This document shows positions 1 through 6,934 of a DNA stretch of 12,733 bases, piece by piece. The notes beneath the pieces were generated by a model. It was not told the DNA's origin. It ran no database searches and saw only the letters and a list, made by a program, of their open reading frames with translations. Where the stretch lies: assembly GCA_963618055.1 (NCBI GenBank), contig CAVERI010000076.1:1-12733 (forward strand). Direction: 5' to 3'. The translations under genes were made by a program, and so were the position numbers. The stretch is from SFHK01 sp963618055. Its GTDB lineage: Bacteria > Bacillota > Clostridia > Christensenellales > Aristaeellaceae. Position 1 is the stretch's first letter. Every line of letters starts with the position of its first letter.

Positions 1-62
1 GTCCGCGCCCAGCACGCGGTGGCAGGGGATGAGGATCGAGATGGGGTTATGTCCCACCGCGC
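1..62 (-). pseudogene. Truncated second copy of ogt (alkyltransferase active-site segment), running off the window
   Basis: Positions 1-62 match 3889-3950 of the intact ogt with three differences (positions 36, 43 and 52). On the minus strand they encode the same 20 residues, from Ala-Val-Gly-His to Gly-Ala-Asp, including the catalytic PCHR motif. Homology stops abruptly at position 63, 12 bp after the stop codon of the immunity gene, so everything N-terminal to this block is missing. The rest of the C-terminal part may continue beyond position 1. The ogt frame differs from that of the immunity gene and no start codon with a ribosome binding site precedes it. It is therefore most likely a remnant left by duplication or insertion. 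The three mismatches argue against a simple assembly repeat. Whether the downstream part is intact cannot be seen. Confidence 0.75.
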
Positions 63-74
63 AGGCATTCGATT

Positions 75-464
75 CTATTGCTTTATATACTCCGCCAGAC
101 TGGACGCGACGCGCACCGGCGCGGCGTTCGGCGCGGTCTGATAAACGGCGCCGGTCTCATCCTGCCAGAGGACGACGCCGTCCATATGCGCCTGCTCGAC
201 GACGTACCAGCCCTGCCGCGCCTGCGGCGCGTACGTCCGCTCCTCCCGCGTCACATCCGCGACGCTCATATCCGCGAACGGACAGATGCCGACAATTTCA
301 TGCCCGCGCGCGATGCACGCGCCGACGGCCGAAAGAAATTCCCGATACTCCGGCGCAAAGGCAAGGGCAAGCTGCCCTTCCGCCTGTGCGATTTCCTCCG
401 CGGAAGCGCCATGCGTGTTCTTCAGCAGGTTTTCCGCGGCAAGCTCCTTCCAGAAATCCATCAT
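75..464 (-). CDS. SUKH (SMI1/KNR4, YrhA-like) immunity protein
   Basis: This is a 129-residue cytosolic protein with no signal peptide or membrane segment. The N-terminal part fits the SMI1/KNR4 pattern: a helix with a conserved Glu, then a segment resembling FxPEYREFL and a Gly. The C-terminal part (about residues 82-129) has the YrhA-like order GWYVVE, DGVVLWQDE, a VY strand, PN, and a terminal SLAEYI helix. SUKH proteins are the commonest immunity proteins of polymorphic nuclease toxins. This gene starts 17 bp after the stop of a nuclease toxin gene, so its inferred job is to bind and block that nuclease. A GGGAG motif overlapping the end of the toxin gene lies about 10 bases before the first ATG, and a second ATG follows directly. 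The length is normal for the family. Family assignment is confident; the partnership is inferred from adjacency. Confidence 0.85.
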   Translation of the reverse strand: MMDFWKELAAENLLKNTHGASAEEIAQAEGQLALAFAPEYREFLSAVGACIARGHEIVGICPFADMSVADVTREERTYAPQARQGWYVVEQAHMDGVVLWQDETGAVYQTAPNAAPVRVASSLAEYIKQ

Positions 465-481
465 TTCAGTCGTGCTCCCTT

Positions 482-1639
482 CTACGGCAGAATCCCAGCG
501 CTGGAAAGCGTTCGATTAATCATCTTCCTGAGCTGCGTCCATGCTTTCTCGTTGCCGGGCGTATGAACCTCCGAAAGCTCGCCGTTCAGATGCAGGATTC
601 CATGATTGTCATGGTGCTGCGCCTTCGTCAGCAGCGCAAGCGGCGAATTCGTCTTCTGCCCGACGTGATGCCACTCGTATTTGACTCCGCTGGGATCGAC
701 CGGATTGTATCCTTTGGCCATCAATTCCAAATTCGTCATTCCGGTATGCGGATCAACGAAGTCAAAGTCGAATCCCTCCGGCAGCAGAACACGTTGGCCG
801 TTCTCCAGTTTATACTCCATCAGCTTTGAATCCTTGTATATCTTATACTCATCCATCGACCGAAGGGCACGAAGGAACTCCAGCGAATACTTCTTCTCGC
901 GCTGGATTCGCGCAGCGTCATCTAAGGAAATAGCCATTTTCCGACTCAGCTTGGAAAGATACGCCGTTTCCTTTGCGCCACCAAGAATCGAGCCGCCGAT
1001 CGCGCCCCACTTGAAGCCCTCGCTTCCTTTGAGCAGACCTGCGTCAAAAGCCTTTTCAAGGTTTCCGGTTTGCAAATACGTCAGCACGCCCGCGGAAAGG
1101 AAGCCCATCGCGCCGCCCTTCATCGCAAGCGCCGTGCCCGTCTTCGCCGCGCAGGCAAAAATCAGGCTGACAGCCGGCGCGCCGGGCGCGGAAAGGACGG
1201 AAACCGTCACGCAGATCAGAATTACGCCCGTGCCGATGGCCACATTTTTCAGAACGCGCGTATAGGTATCGTCCTCATGCGCCTCAAAGGGCATTACGCC
1301 GGTTTCGTTGTGCTCGTCCAGCATGAAGACGTATCGCGTTCCCTCAAACTGCGCGTCCAGCTCCGCAATCGTATAACCAAAGAAGAGATTCACCTGCGAA
1401 TTGTAGGCAAGCTCATCAAGGTATTCCTGCGAAATGTAAACGGCGCGCACGTCCTCAACCGCATAATCGCCGCCGTCCAGCGCGGTCAGCAGCCCGTCGT
1501 ACAGCGCGTCCTCCATATAGGGCAGCAGGGATGGGTCGTTCATTCCCCGGAACTCCGGAACGTCCTCGGCCGCGGCGTGCGTGGGCAGGCATAGCATCAG
1601 CATGCACAGGGTCAGCAGGATGGAAAGTCCTCTTTTCAA
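482..1639 (-). CDS. Secreted polymorphic toxin with C-terminal LHH-type HNH/Endo VII nuclease domain
   Basis: This 385-residue protein has a Sec signal peptide (about residues 1-24, cut after HAAA). An acidic N-terminal domain of unknown family follows (about 25-125), then a hydrophobic Gly/Ala-rich stretch (about 131-222) of the kind found before toxin tips, a charged helical linker (about 223-285), and a nuclease tip (about 290-385). The tip shows the LHH-family signature: TNLELMAKG at 302-310, then WHHVGQ at 323-328, a QHH at 341-343 and LH at 349-350. The His residues are the expected metal and catalytic ligands of the HNH/Endo VII fold. Trp replaces the usual Leu of LHH. The predicted activity is DNA cleavage in a target cell. 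The start is TTG with GGAGGT eight bases upstream; this frame gives the signal peptide. The gene lies 15 bp after the DUF6273 gene and 17 bp before the SUKH immunity gene. How it would enter a target cell is not visible. Confidence 0.85.
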   Translation of the reverse strand: MKRGLSILLTLCMLMLCLPTHAAAEDVPEFRGMNDPSLLPYMEDALYDGLLTALDGGDYAVEDVRAVYISQEYLDELAYNSQVNLFFGYTIAELDAQFEGTRYVFMLDEHNETGVMPFEAHEDDTYTRVLKNVAIGTGVILICVTVSVLSAPGAPAVSLIFACAAKTGTALAMKGGAMGFLSAGVLTYLQTGNLEKAFDAGLLKGSEGFKWGAIGGSILGGAKETAYLSKLSRKMAISLDDAARIQREKKYSLEFLRALRSMDEYKIYKDSKLMEYKLENGQRVLLPEGFDFDFVDPHTGMTNLELMAKGYNPVDPSGVKYEWHHVGQKTNSPLALLTKAQHHDNHGILHLNGELSEVHTPGNEKAWTQLRKMINRTLSSAGILP

Positions 1640-1654
1640 AGCAGTGCACCTCCG

Positions 1655-3604
1655 TTACTTCAGTCGATCCGCGGAAAAGCCATTTTCGATGGCCTCCTGC
1701 AGCTGGGCTTCCGTGCCGACGAAAATCGTCTTCACCGTGGATTCGCCCGTGTAGCGATTGCGGACGGAGATCGTGTAAATGCCCTCCGACGTGTAGCGGT
1801 CGCCGTCCTTCGCCGGGCGGTTGAAGCGCACGTCCTCGATCGTTCCCGCCGCGCCCTTCGTAATAACCGAGTATTTCACATCGATGTCCAGATAACGGGA
1901 GCGCGCCAGATCAAGGGAGAAGCCGTTTTCCGTGACGGACGTATTCTGAAGCTCCGCGCCGGTCTGCACGTCGAAGGGGAAGACCATGCAATTTCCGTTT
2001 CGAACGGAGAAGCGCAGGAAGATTCGGTAATTGCCATATTTATTGGTAAGGTGCAGAAGGTTGCCGTCATAGACCTCGTAGTCCAGCGCAACCTCATAAT
2101 CGCCCTCCTCGCGCAGCACGATTTTCGTATCCGCGCCGCTGGTTCCCTTGGCGAGCACGTAGTCCGTGTAAATCTGCGGGTCGTTCTTGCGGTTCTGGTA
2201 GTCCGTGTGGCGGACAATCAGCGCGCCGCGCCCAAAGTTCGTTTTCGGTACGCCGAAGTACTGGTCGTATCCGTCGCTGTCTGCGCAGATCGACAGGTCG
2301 GCGCTGCCGTTGAGCGCGTCGATGTTCTGCTCCAGATCAAACCACAGCGTGACGGAATCGCCCAGCGTTTTGACGAACACCGGCGACTCCGTTCCCTCGT
2401 CGGCAACCCTCGTGAAGCCGCTGACGAAGAACCGCCCCAGCCGCCAGCCGAAGTGCTTGTCGCTGCCCTTGATCGTCCCCGCCTTTGAATATCCGGTATC
2501 CGTTCCCGCGTTGACGGCCTCCGCGTCAAAATAGTACACGGAGATACCAAGCTTCTGATAGCATTCCTTCAGGCGCGCCATGCTGTCCTCATACTGACCG
2601 GCCTTTTCGAACAGCTGCGCCGCGGCCTCGTATTCGCCGGACTCCTGACGGTCGACGGCCATGGCATAGCGCGCGGCTCTGCCAAGACGGAAGCTGTCCT
2701 CATAGCCTCCGAGCGCCTCAAAGAGAACCAGCGCCTCGTCGGGCGCGTCCGCTTCCAGCGCCGCGCAGGCCTGCTGATATCGGCACCGCCGCGCGGATTC
2801 CTCGCTGCCGTAAAGGCTTCCCAGCGCTTCATAAAGCTCCGCGGCCTGCGCGTACGCGCCGTCGGTCTCATATTGCGCAGCAAGGGTGTACTGCTCATAC
2901 GGAAAAAGGGAGCGGTCAACCGTCAGATCAACCCAAATCGCGGGTCGGATTCCGATGGCGTCCTCAACGTCCTTCGAGCGAACGTCCCGAACGACGCCGA
3001 TGTAGGCCGCTTCGTCCGGCTCTTCGCCGGGCGAACGCAGCCACCAATCGGTTTCGTCGTAGCCAATCGTGGTGATGCCGAGGAACTTCGCGCCCTGCGC
3101 ACGGGCATACTCGGTGCCGGTCGTTTTACGCGCGTCCTTCTCAAGGAAGGCGTTCATAACCTCCTGCCAGCTGGGCAGGAAGACCCGATCAACCGTATCC
3201 TCGGCCGCGTGCCGCGCCCATTCCGGATTCTGCGTGGTCTCGTCGTTTTTTACGGTCGTTTCAAGGATGACAAGCCGTTCCTCATCTGTAAACGCGGCCT
3301 GTAAAAACGAATCGTTCAGCCAGCGGCGAAGGCTGCATGCCGCCCAAGAGGTATCCGCCGCTTCGTCGTTATACGCCCGGCAATCCAGCGCGTACCGGCT
3401 GAGAAGCAGCGCCTGTCCGTCGGTCACGTCCAGAACCATCCACTCGATGGGTTCGCTTCCGTTTTCCGGGTTGTTGTCCTGCTCATAATGTCCCAGAAAA
3501 ACGCGGCCGCCCGTCTCCGGTGCCTGCGCGATTTTTTCCTCGCCCAGCGCCGCCGAGGACAGCAGGAACAGTCCCGCCAGAATCAGAAGTACCACCCTTT
3601 TCAC
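1655..3604 (-). CDS. Secreted DUF6273 protein with TPR-like repeats and a C-terminal beta-rich region
   Basis: This 649-residue protein has a signal peptide (about 1-21). A DUF6273 domain follows at roughly 30-228, recognised from the order GHYEQD, PIEWMVLD, ALLLSRY, a W..C.LR.WLN core, an AF..EE segment, and the closing WWLRSPG and GIRPAIWVDL. Next are about three TPR-like helical repeats (about 235-340), each ending in a variant of EALG-Y-DS. A long, probably beta-rich C-terminal region (about 345-649) is unassigned. It is the first gene of the operon, and its promoter lies about 95 bp upstream. The start is GTG, with GGAGGAGG seven bases before it. DUF6273 is common in extracellular clostridial proteins and has no established function. 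Co-transcription with a toxin/immunity pair suggests an accessory or surface-display role, but this is inference. It could equally be an independent surface protein. Confidence 0.8.
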   Translation of the reverse strand: MKRVVLLILAGLFLLSSAALGEEKIAQAPETGGRVFLGHYEQDNNPENGSEPIEWMVLDVTDGQALLLSRYALDCRAYNDEAADTSWAACSLRRWLNDSFLQAAFTDEERLVILETTVKNDETTQNPEWARHAAEDTVDRVFLPSWQEVMNAFLEKDARKTTGTEYARAQGAKFLGITTIGYDETDWWLRSPGEEPDEAAYIGVVRDVRSKDVEDAIGIRPAIWVDLTVDRSLFPYEQYTLAAQYETDGAYAQAAELYEALGSLYGSEESARRCRYQQACAALEADAPDEALVLFEALGGYEDSFRLGRAARYAMAVDRQESGEYEAAAQLFEKAGQYEDSMARLKECYQKLGISVYYFDAEAVNAGTDTGYSKAGTIKGSDKHFGWRLGRFFVSGFTRVADEGTESPVFVKTLGDSVTLWFDLEQNIDALNGSADLSICADSDGYDQYFGVPKTNFGRGALIVRHTDYQNRKNDPQIYTDYVLAKGTSGADTKIVLREEGDYEVALDYEVYDGNLLHLTNKYGNYRIFLRFSVRNGNCMVFPFDVQTGAELQNTSVTENGFSLDLARSRYLDIDVKYSVITKGAAGTIEDVRFNRPAKDGDRYTSEGIYTISVRNRYTGESTVKTIFVGTEAQLQEAIENGFSADRLK

Positions 3605-3696
3605 GACGATTCCTCCTCCGCTTTCGTATGCGGCCGGATACAGGGCATTCCTTCATGAAAACGCCCCGATGCCGCATTTTTCCATGTCTGTTAAAC

Positions 3697-3725
3697 AGTA
3701 TAACACATGGCGCGGCTTGTGTCAC
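3697..3725 (-). promoter_or_regulatory. Sigma-A promoter of the DUF6273/toxin/immunity operon
   Basis: On the minus strand a GTGACA -35 box (3720-3725) and a TATACT -10 box (3697-3702) are separated by 17 bp. Transcription should begin near 3690, giving a leader of about 85 nt before the GTG start at 3604. It is the only good promoter seen upstream of the three genes, so they are probably one transcript. Confidence 0.75.
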
Positions 3726-3816
3726 TAAAATTCTGCACATTTTCGGGCGAAAAGTAAAAAGTGCAATCAAACGCCGCCGAGCGGGTGGTCGTTTTCTTCC
3801 TCGAAAACGCGAAGCG

Positions 3817-4302
3817 TCAGATGCGCCGCTCCAGCCGAAGCAATGCCTGCTTGCGTTCGATTCCTCCGGCGTAGCCGGTCAGGGAGCCGTCCGCGCCCAG
3901 CACGCGGTGGCAGGGGATGAGGATTGAGATTGGGTTATGCCCCACCGCGCCGCCGACGGCCTGCGCGCCGCCGGGCATATCGAGGGCGCGCGCAAGCGCG
4001 CCGTAGGTGGCGGCAGCGCCGTATGGGATGTTCAGAAGCTGCTCCCATACCCTTTTGCGGAACGGCGTTCCGAGGGGCTGCAGCGGCAGATCGCGGGGAT
4101 CCGGGCGGCGGCCATCAAAATACGCGTCCACCCACCGGGCGGCTTCGCGCAGAAGCACGGAATCGGGATTTTCCGTTCGCTCGCCCTTCAGCGTCGCGAA
4201 TTCGTATTTCTGCCCCCGGAACCACAGGCCGATCAGCGCGTTTTCCCGCGCGGCCAGCACAATCTCGCCCAGCGGCGTTTGGTGCGAAAGCGTTTCTGTC
4301 AT
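3817..4302 (-). CDS. ogt: Methylated-DNA--protein-cysteine S-methyltransferase
   Basis: This suicidal repair enzyme moves the alkyl group from O6-alkylguanine (and O4-alkylthymine) in DNA onto its own cysteine. It has 161 residues, normal for an Ogt-type protein. It shows an N-terminal RNase H-like domain (about 1-70), a C-terminal DNA-binding domain with a GTPFRKRVWEQL helix (78-90), a TYGALA recognition segment (99-104), a VGGAVGHNPI turn, and the active-site PCHR with nucleophile Cys131. An in-frame ATG at 4347 would add 15 residues unlike the family. The ATG at 4302 has AGGAGA about eight bases upstream and is preferred. No promoter is visible between it and the terminator of the preceding gene, so it may depend on read-through. 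A partial second copy lies at the start of the window. Confidence 0.95.
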   Translation of the reverse strand: MTETLSHQTPLGEIVLAARENALIGLWFRGQKYEFATLKGERTENPDSVLLREAARWVDAYFDGRRPDPRDLPLQPLGTPFRKRVWEQLLNIPYGAAATYGALARALDMPGGAQAVGGAVGHNPISILIPCHRVLGADGSLTGYAGGIERKQALLRLERRI

Positions 4303-4325
4303 GGCGGCGTTCTCCTTTCCTCCCC

Positions 4326-4351
4326 TGAAAACAAAAATTGAAAACAAAAAT
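4326..4351. repeat. Perfect 13-bp tandem duplication next to a terminator
   Basis: TGAAAACAAAAAT occurs twice back to back (4326-4338 and 4339-4351). The second copy supplies the T-tract of the minus-strand terminator of the membrane-protein pair. The first lies just upstream of the ogt ribosome binding site. It looks like a small slippage or duplication event. Confidence 0.85.
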
Positions 4352-4371
4352 CCCGGTCTGCAAGGCCGGGA
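4346..4371 (-). terminator. Rho-independent terminator after the membrane-protein pair
   Basis: On the minus strand, arms TCCCGG and CCGGGA (4366-4371 and 4351-4356) flank a 9-nt loop and are followed directly by five T, then a further T-rich run. It lies 8 bp past the stop codon at 4379 and 44 bp before the ogt start, so it should reduce transcription into ogt. Confidence 0.85.
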
Positions 4372-4378
4372 AGGGACG

Positions 4379-4876
4379 TCAGCGGTTCTTCACCGCGTTT
4401 TTCAGGAATTCCGCCGCCTCGTCGTCCAGACGAAGAAGCAGGGTCTTGCTCGCGCCGTCCTTTCGGAGGGTTACGGCTGTCACAGGGCCGTCCTTATCGC
4501 GGCGGGCATAGGCGCGCTTCACGCTCGCGTCGGGATTGCGGCGGCGCGCTTCCTCCGCGCTGCCCACATACGCGATTTCGCGCAGCAGCACCTGCTCGTA
4601 AAACCGGGGATTCCGCAGGTAGATGCGGGAGATGATCAGCTTCACGCCGTCGATGTCATAGCGATACACCAGCCCGAAGCGCTGAAACACCAGCCCCAGC
4701 AGCGCCACGCAGAACACCCAGAACAGGATGGACGCATAGACAAACGGCAGTCCCACCGCCAGAAGCCCGCCCAGCAGCAGGTTCATGAGAAACACCGCCG
4801 CCACAAGCCCGAGAATCAGCAGAACGCCGCAGCCGGGCTTCAGGCGGTTTTTGCCGGAAAAGCGGGTAAGCGTCAC
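4379..4876 (-). CDS. Membrane protein with two TM helices and a C-terminal cytosolic domain (PH-like fold possible)
   Basis: This 165-residue protein has two adjacent hydrophobic helices (about 17-43 and 44-66), likely a hairpin leaving both ends in the cytosol. A soluble basic domain of about 95 residues follows. It starts with YRYDIDGVKLIISR and ends in a helix (EAAEFLKNAV), an order reminiscent of bacterial PH-like domains that follow a TM pair. No catalytic motif is visible, and the family is not recognised with certainty. The GTG start overlaps the TGA stop of the upstream gene in a shared GTGA, with GGGGAGG seven bases before it, so translation is coupled to that gene. A terminator follows. 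The role is unknown; the coupling suggests the two proteins act together at the membrane. Confidence 0.7.
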   Translation of the reverse strand: MTLTRFSGKNRLKPGCGVLLILGLVAAVFLMNLLLGGLLAVGLPFVYASILFWVFCVALLGLVFQRFGLVYRYDIDGVKLIISRIYLRNPRFYEQVLLREIAYVGSAEEARRRNPDASVKRAYARRDKDGPVTAVTLRKDGASKTLLLRLDDEAAEFLKNAVKNR

Positions 4877-5586
4877 GAAACCGCCTCCCCGGACGGCGCG
4901 AGCGCGTCGAACATCGCGGAAAGCACCTCAAAGCTCGTTTCCTGATTTTTGCTCATGATGACCACGGCGGCGTACTTGTCCTTCATGTTCAGCGCGCCGC
5001 GCTCGGCGAAGCCCGTGAGCGTGGAGACATCCAGCGCGTAGGGACGCGGCTCCTCGGATGCTGCGTTCTCGTCCTCGCTCGCGTCCTCGTCCGCCTGATT
5101 CGCGCCGGGAACGGCATAGAGCACCTTCACCTCGGGATGCCTGCGCGTGAAGTCCTCAAAGCCCTCGAACGTATCCAGCGGCACGCAGTAGTTCTGGTCG
5201 ATCAGCTCGTTCATCATCGTTTCGCTTTCGATGAAAATATCGTTGTCCCCGGCGTACACCTGCACCATATAGACCTGCGCGCCCTCGTAATCGGAGGCGC
5301 CGTCCCCGCCGTAGGTGATGGAGAGGAACTGAACCTCCTCCAGCGTGTCGTCATAGGCCTGCCCGGCCTTCAGGAGCGTGGGCACGATTTCGTCCAGCTT
5401 TTCGGGCGCGGTATAGCTGTCAACCAGCGCGATTTGCACCGCGCGCTCGTTGGGCACCTGATAGCGCGTGACGGAATAAAGCAGGCTGGCGGCTCCCAGC
5501 GCAAGCAGGATTCCGATGATATAGGCTTTTTTCGCGTAGGAGAAATGATCCTTCCACTTTTGACGGGTAATTCGGGTGTTTGGCAT
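4873..5586 (-). CDS. Single-pass membrane protein with a large extracytoplasmic domain, unknown function
   Basis: This protein has 237 residues from the chosen ATG. A basic cytosolic tail (1-20) is followed by one TM helix (about 21-41), then an outside domain of about 195 residues. The outside domain contains a very acidic low-complexity linker (about 166-180, rich in Asp, Glu and Ala) between two folded parts. Repeated beta-strand patterns (residues 104-111, 153-160 and 205-211) suggest an alpha/beta fold, but no family is recognised. An in-frame TTG at 5610 would lie only about 7 nt from the predicted transcription start, whereas the ATG at 5586 has GGCGGAG about ten bases upstream, so 5586 is preferred. 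The stop overlaps the start of the next gene by GTGA. A near-perfect promoter lies directly upstream. Confidence 0.75.
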   Translation of the reverse strand: MPNTRITRQKWKDHFSYAKKAYIIGILLALGAASLLYSVTRYQVPNERAVQIALVDSYTAPEKLDEIVPTLLKAGQAYDDTLEEVQFLSITYGGDGASDYEGAQVYMVQVYAGDNDIFIESETMMNELIDQNYCVPLDTFEGFEDFTRRHPEVKVLYAVPGANQADEDASEDENAASEEPRPYALDVSTLTGFAERGALNMKDKYAAVVIMSKNQETSFEVLSAMFDALAPSGEAVS

Positions 5587-5623
5587 AGAATTCACGCTCC
5601 GCCTTTTCAATCATGCTTCTTCT

Positions 5624-5652
5624 ATTATAACGCGCTGAAGCCGGATTGACAA
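5624..5652 (-). promoter_or_regulatory. Strong sigma-A promoter of the membrane-protein pair
   Basis: On the minus strand TTGTCA (5647-5652) and a perfect TATAAT (5624-5629) are separated by 17 bp. Transcription should start near 5617, leaving a leader of about 30 nt before the ATG at 5586. This is one of the best promoters in the window. Confidence 0.85.
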
Positions 5653-5700
5653 GCGGAGCGTTGAAACGAAATTATGTCGATGAAGTGAAGAAATTCCCGG

Positions 5701-6801
5701 TCAGCTTGCGCTCACCGCGGCCTTAATCGCCGCCTGATGCAGCGGGCACACGGCGTTCCCGCCATGCGTGCGGCTGTTCACAAAGTGAATGCAGAAATGG
5801 CCGTTGTAATTGTTGCTGGTGATGGAGCCCTCGCCGTGCGCCATGCAGTTCATCGAGGCCGCGTAGCGCTTGCCGCCGATCGACACCCAGATGGCCCGGC
5901 GGGTCCACGTCTGATAGTCGCTGCCGCACGCCTTCTTCATGGCGCGGGTATCCTCGTCGGTCTTCGGCTGCACGTCGGCATGATTGGTTCCGCCGCCGCG
6001 GTAGACCTTCCACGTGATGCCGGTCTTCACGTCCGTCACGATGGCCGAGCCGCCGCGCGGGAACAGCGACTGAATATTGCTCGTCCACCAGTCCAGCGCA
6101 ACGGCCTTGCCGCTGGCGCATTTGGCGGTGGAGTAGCCGTCGTACTTCTTCGTGTCCAGATCGCTCTTTTTTATAAAGCCGTACTGGCTGCCGCTTTTTA
6201 CGCGGCACCACGTCTGGTCGTCAAACATGGCGACGACCGTCAGCTTTGTGTTCATGCTCTTCAGCGTGCCCTTCAGATCCGCGGATGTGGACGGCTGCTT
6301 GTAGACCTTCACATTGGCGGACTGCGTGTATACGGTGATGTTGAGCGTGTTCGGGTTCTTCGCCGTCAGCGAGCTTTTCTTGCAGAAGCCGACCTTGCTG
6401 CCGTTTATAATGCGCGCCCAGTCGCCGCTTAGCGCCTCCAGCTTTACCGAGCTGCCATAGGCCATGACCGCAAGCTTCTTCGAGGAGGTGTCGTTGGACT
6501 GGTATACCGCCATGGAAGCGACGTTTACATACATCGTTTTTGTGGTCTTTTTCACGTTCGCGGCCTTCATGTAGCCGGTTTTGCCGTTCATGGTGACGCG
6601 CGCCCAGCCGTTTTTGGTGGCGTCCACGGTCAGCACGGTGTTTGCATTGACCTTGCCCAGCTCCTTGGAGGTGGTGTCCGCCTTGGCGTATACCATGGAT
6701 TGCTTCGTGACCTTCGCCACCCAGTCCGTCGCATAGGCAGGCAGACTGCACGCAAGCAGAAACAGCGCCAGACAGGACGCCAACCATCGTTTTAAGTTCA
6801 A
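5701..6801 (-). CDS. Secreted SH3b-repeat protein with an uncharacterised His/Cys-rich C-terminal domain
   Basis: This protein has 366 residues from the chosen TTG. A signal peptide (about 1-24, ending PAYA) is followed by three bacterial SH3 domains (about 27-85, 90-145 and 155-215), each closing with a G-[YF]-[MCI] strand pattern, and a C-terminal domain (about 222-366). The C-terminal domain contains conserved-looking polar positions: NHADVQP with His274 and Asp276, AHGEG with His322, HFCIH with His335 and His339, RTHGG with His346, and CPLHQ with Cys352 and His355. SH3b domains usually bind peptidoglycan, so the C-terminal domain may be a cell-wall hydrolase, but no known family is matched. 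The frame stays open to an ATG at 6936, upstream of the promoter. The TTG at 6801 has GAGGG eight bases before it and begins the signal peptide. No clear terminator follows the stop. Confidence 0.85.
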   Translation of the reverse strand: MNLKRWLASCLALFLLACSLPAYATDWVAKVTKQSMVYAKADTTSKELGKVNANTVLTVDATKNGWARVTMNGKTGYMKAANVKKTTKTMYVNVASMAVYQSNDTSSKKLAVMAYGSSVKLEALSGDWARIINGSKVGFCKKSSLTAKNPNTLNITVYTQSANVKVYKQPSTSADLKGTLKSMNTKLTVVAMFDDQTWCRVKSGSQYGFIKKSDLDTKKYDGYSTAKCASGKAVALDWWTSNIQSLFPRGGSAIVTDVKTGITWKVYRGGGTNHADVQPKTDEDTRAMKKACGSDYQTWTRRAIWVSIGGKRYAASMNCMAHGEGSITSNNYNGHFCIHFVNSRTHGGNAVCPLHQAAIKAAVSAS

Positions 6802-6840
6802 AGATTTCGCCCTCTTTTCAACATATTTCTGTTTGATTAC

Positions 6841-6869
6841 AGTATAATGCGCCGGGGCGAATAAATCAA
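6841..6869 (-). promoter_or_regulatory. Sigma-A promoter of the SH3b protein gene
   Basis: On the minus strand TTGATT (6864-6869) and TATACT (6841-6846) are separated by 17 bp, with an expected start near 6834 and a leader of about 33 nt to the TTG start at 6801. It also rules out any start codon for this gene upstream of about 6834. Confidence 0.8.
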
Positions 6870-6934
6870 GCCCTTTCCTTCCGAAATCTGGAACTTTTTT
6901 GTGTTTTTCGGGCAAAACAGGACAAGAAATTGAC

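Noticed and set aside
61..74. Short words shared between the junction after the immunity gene and the 3' part of ogt (TTCGATTC; inverted AATGCCTGC)
   Set aside because: Eight or nine bases are too short to show a recombination footprint here. They could be chance and do not form a consistent target-site duplication.
29..829. Plus-strand 266-residue open frame opposite the immunity and toxin genes
   Set aside because: It is antisense to the toxin/immunity pair, very Arg/Pro-rich, and shows no ribosome binding site or domain.
3790..3809. Perfect 7-bp hairpin 7 bp after the ogt stop, considered as a terminator
   Set aside because: The arms are A/T-rich and no T-tract follows on the minus strand, so termination is unlikely.
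3605..4378. Insertion sequence or integrase that might have moved the toxin operon
   Set aside because: No transposase, integrase or terminal inverted repeats were found around the operon. Only the ogt duplication hints at rearrangement.
5420..5614. Minus-strand 64-residue frame starting with an ATG at 5614
   Set aside because: The ATG lies at the predicted transcription start with no ribosome binding site, and it overlaps the better supported membrane protein in another frame.
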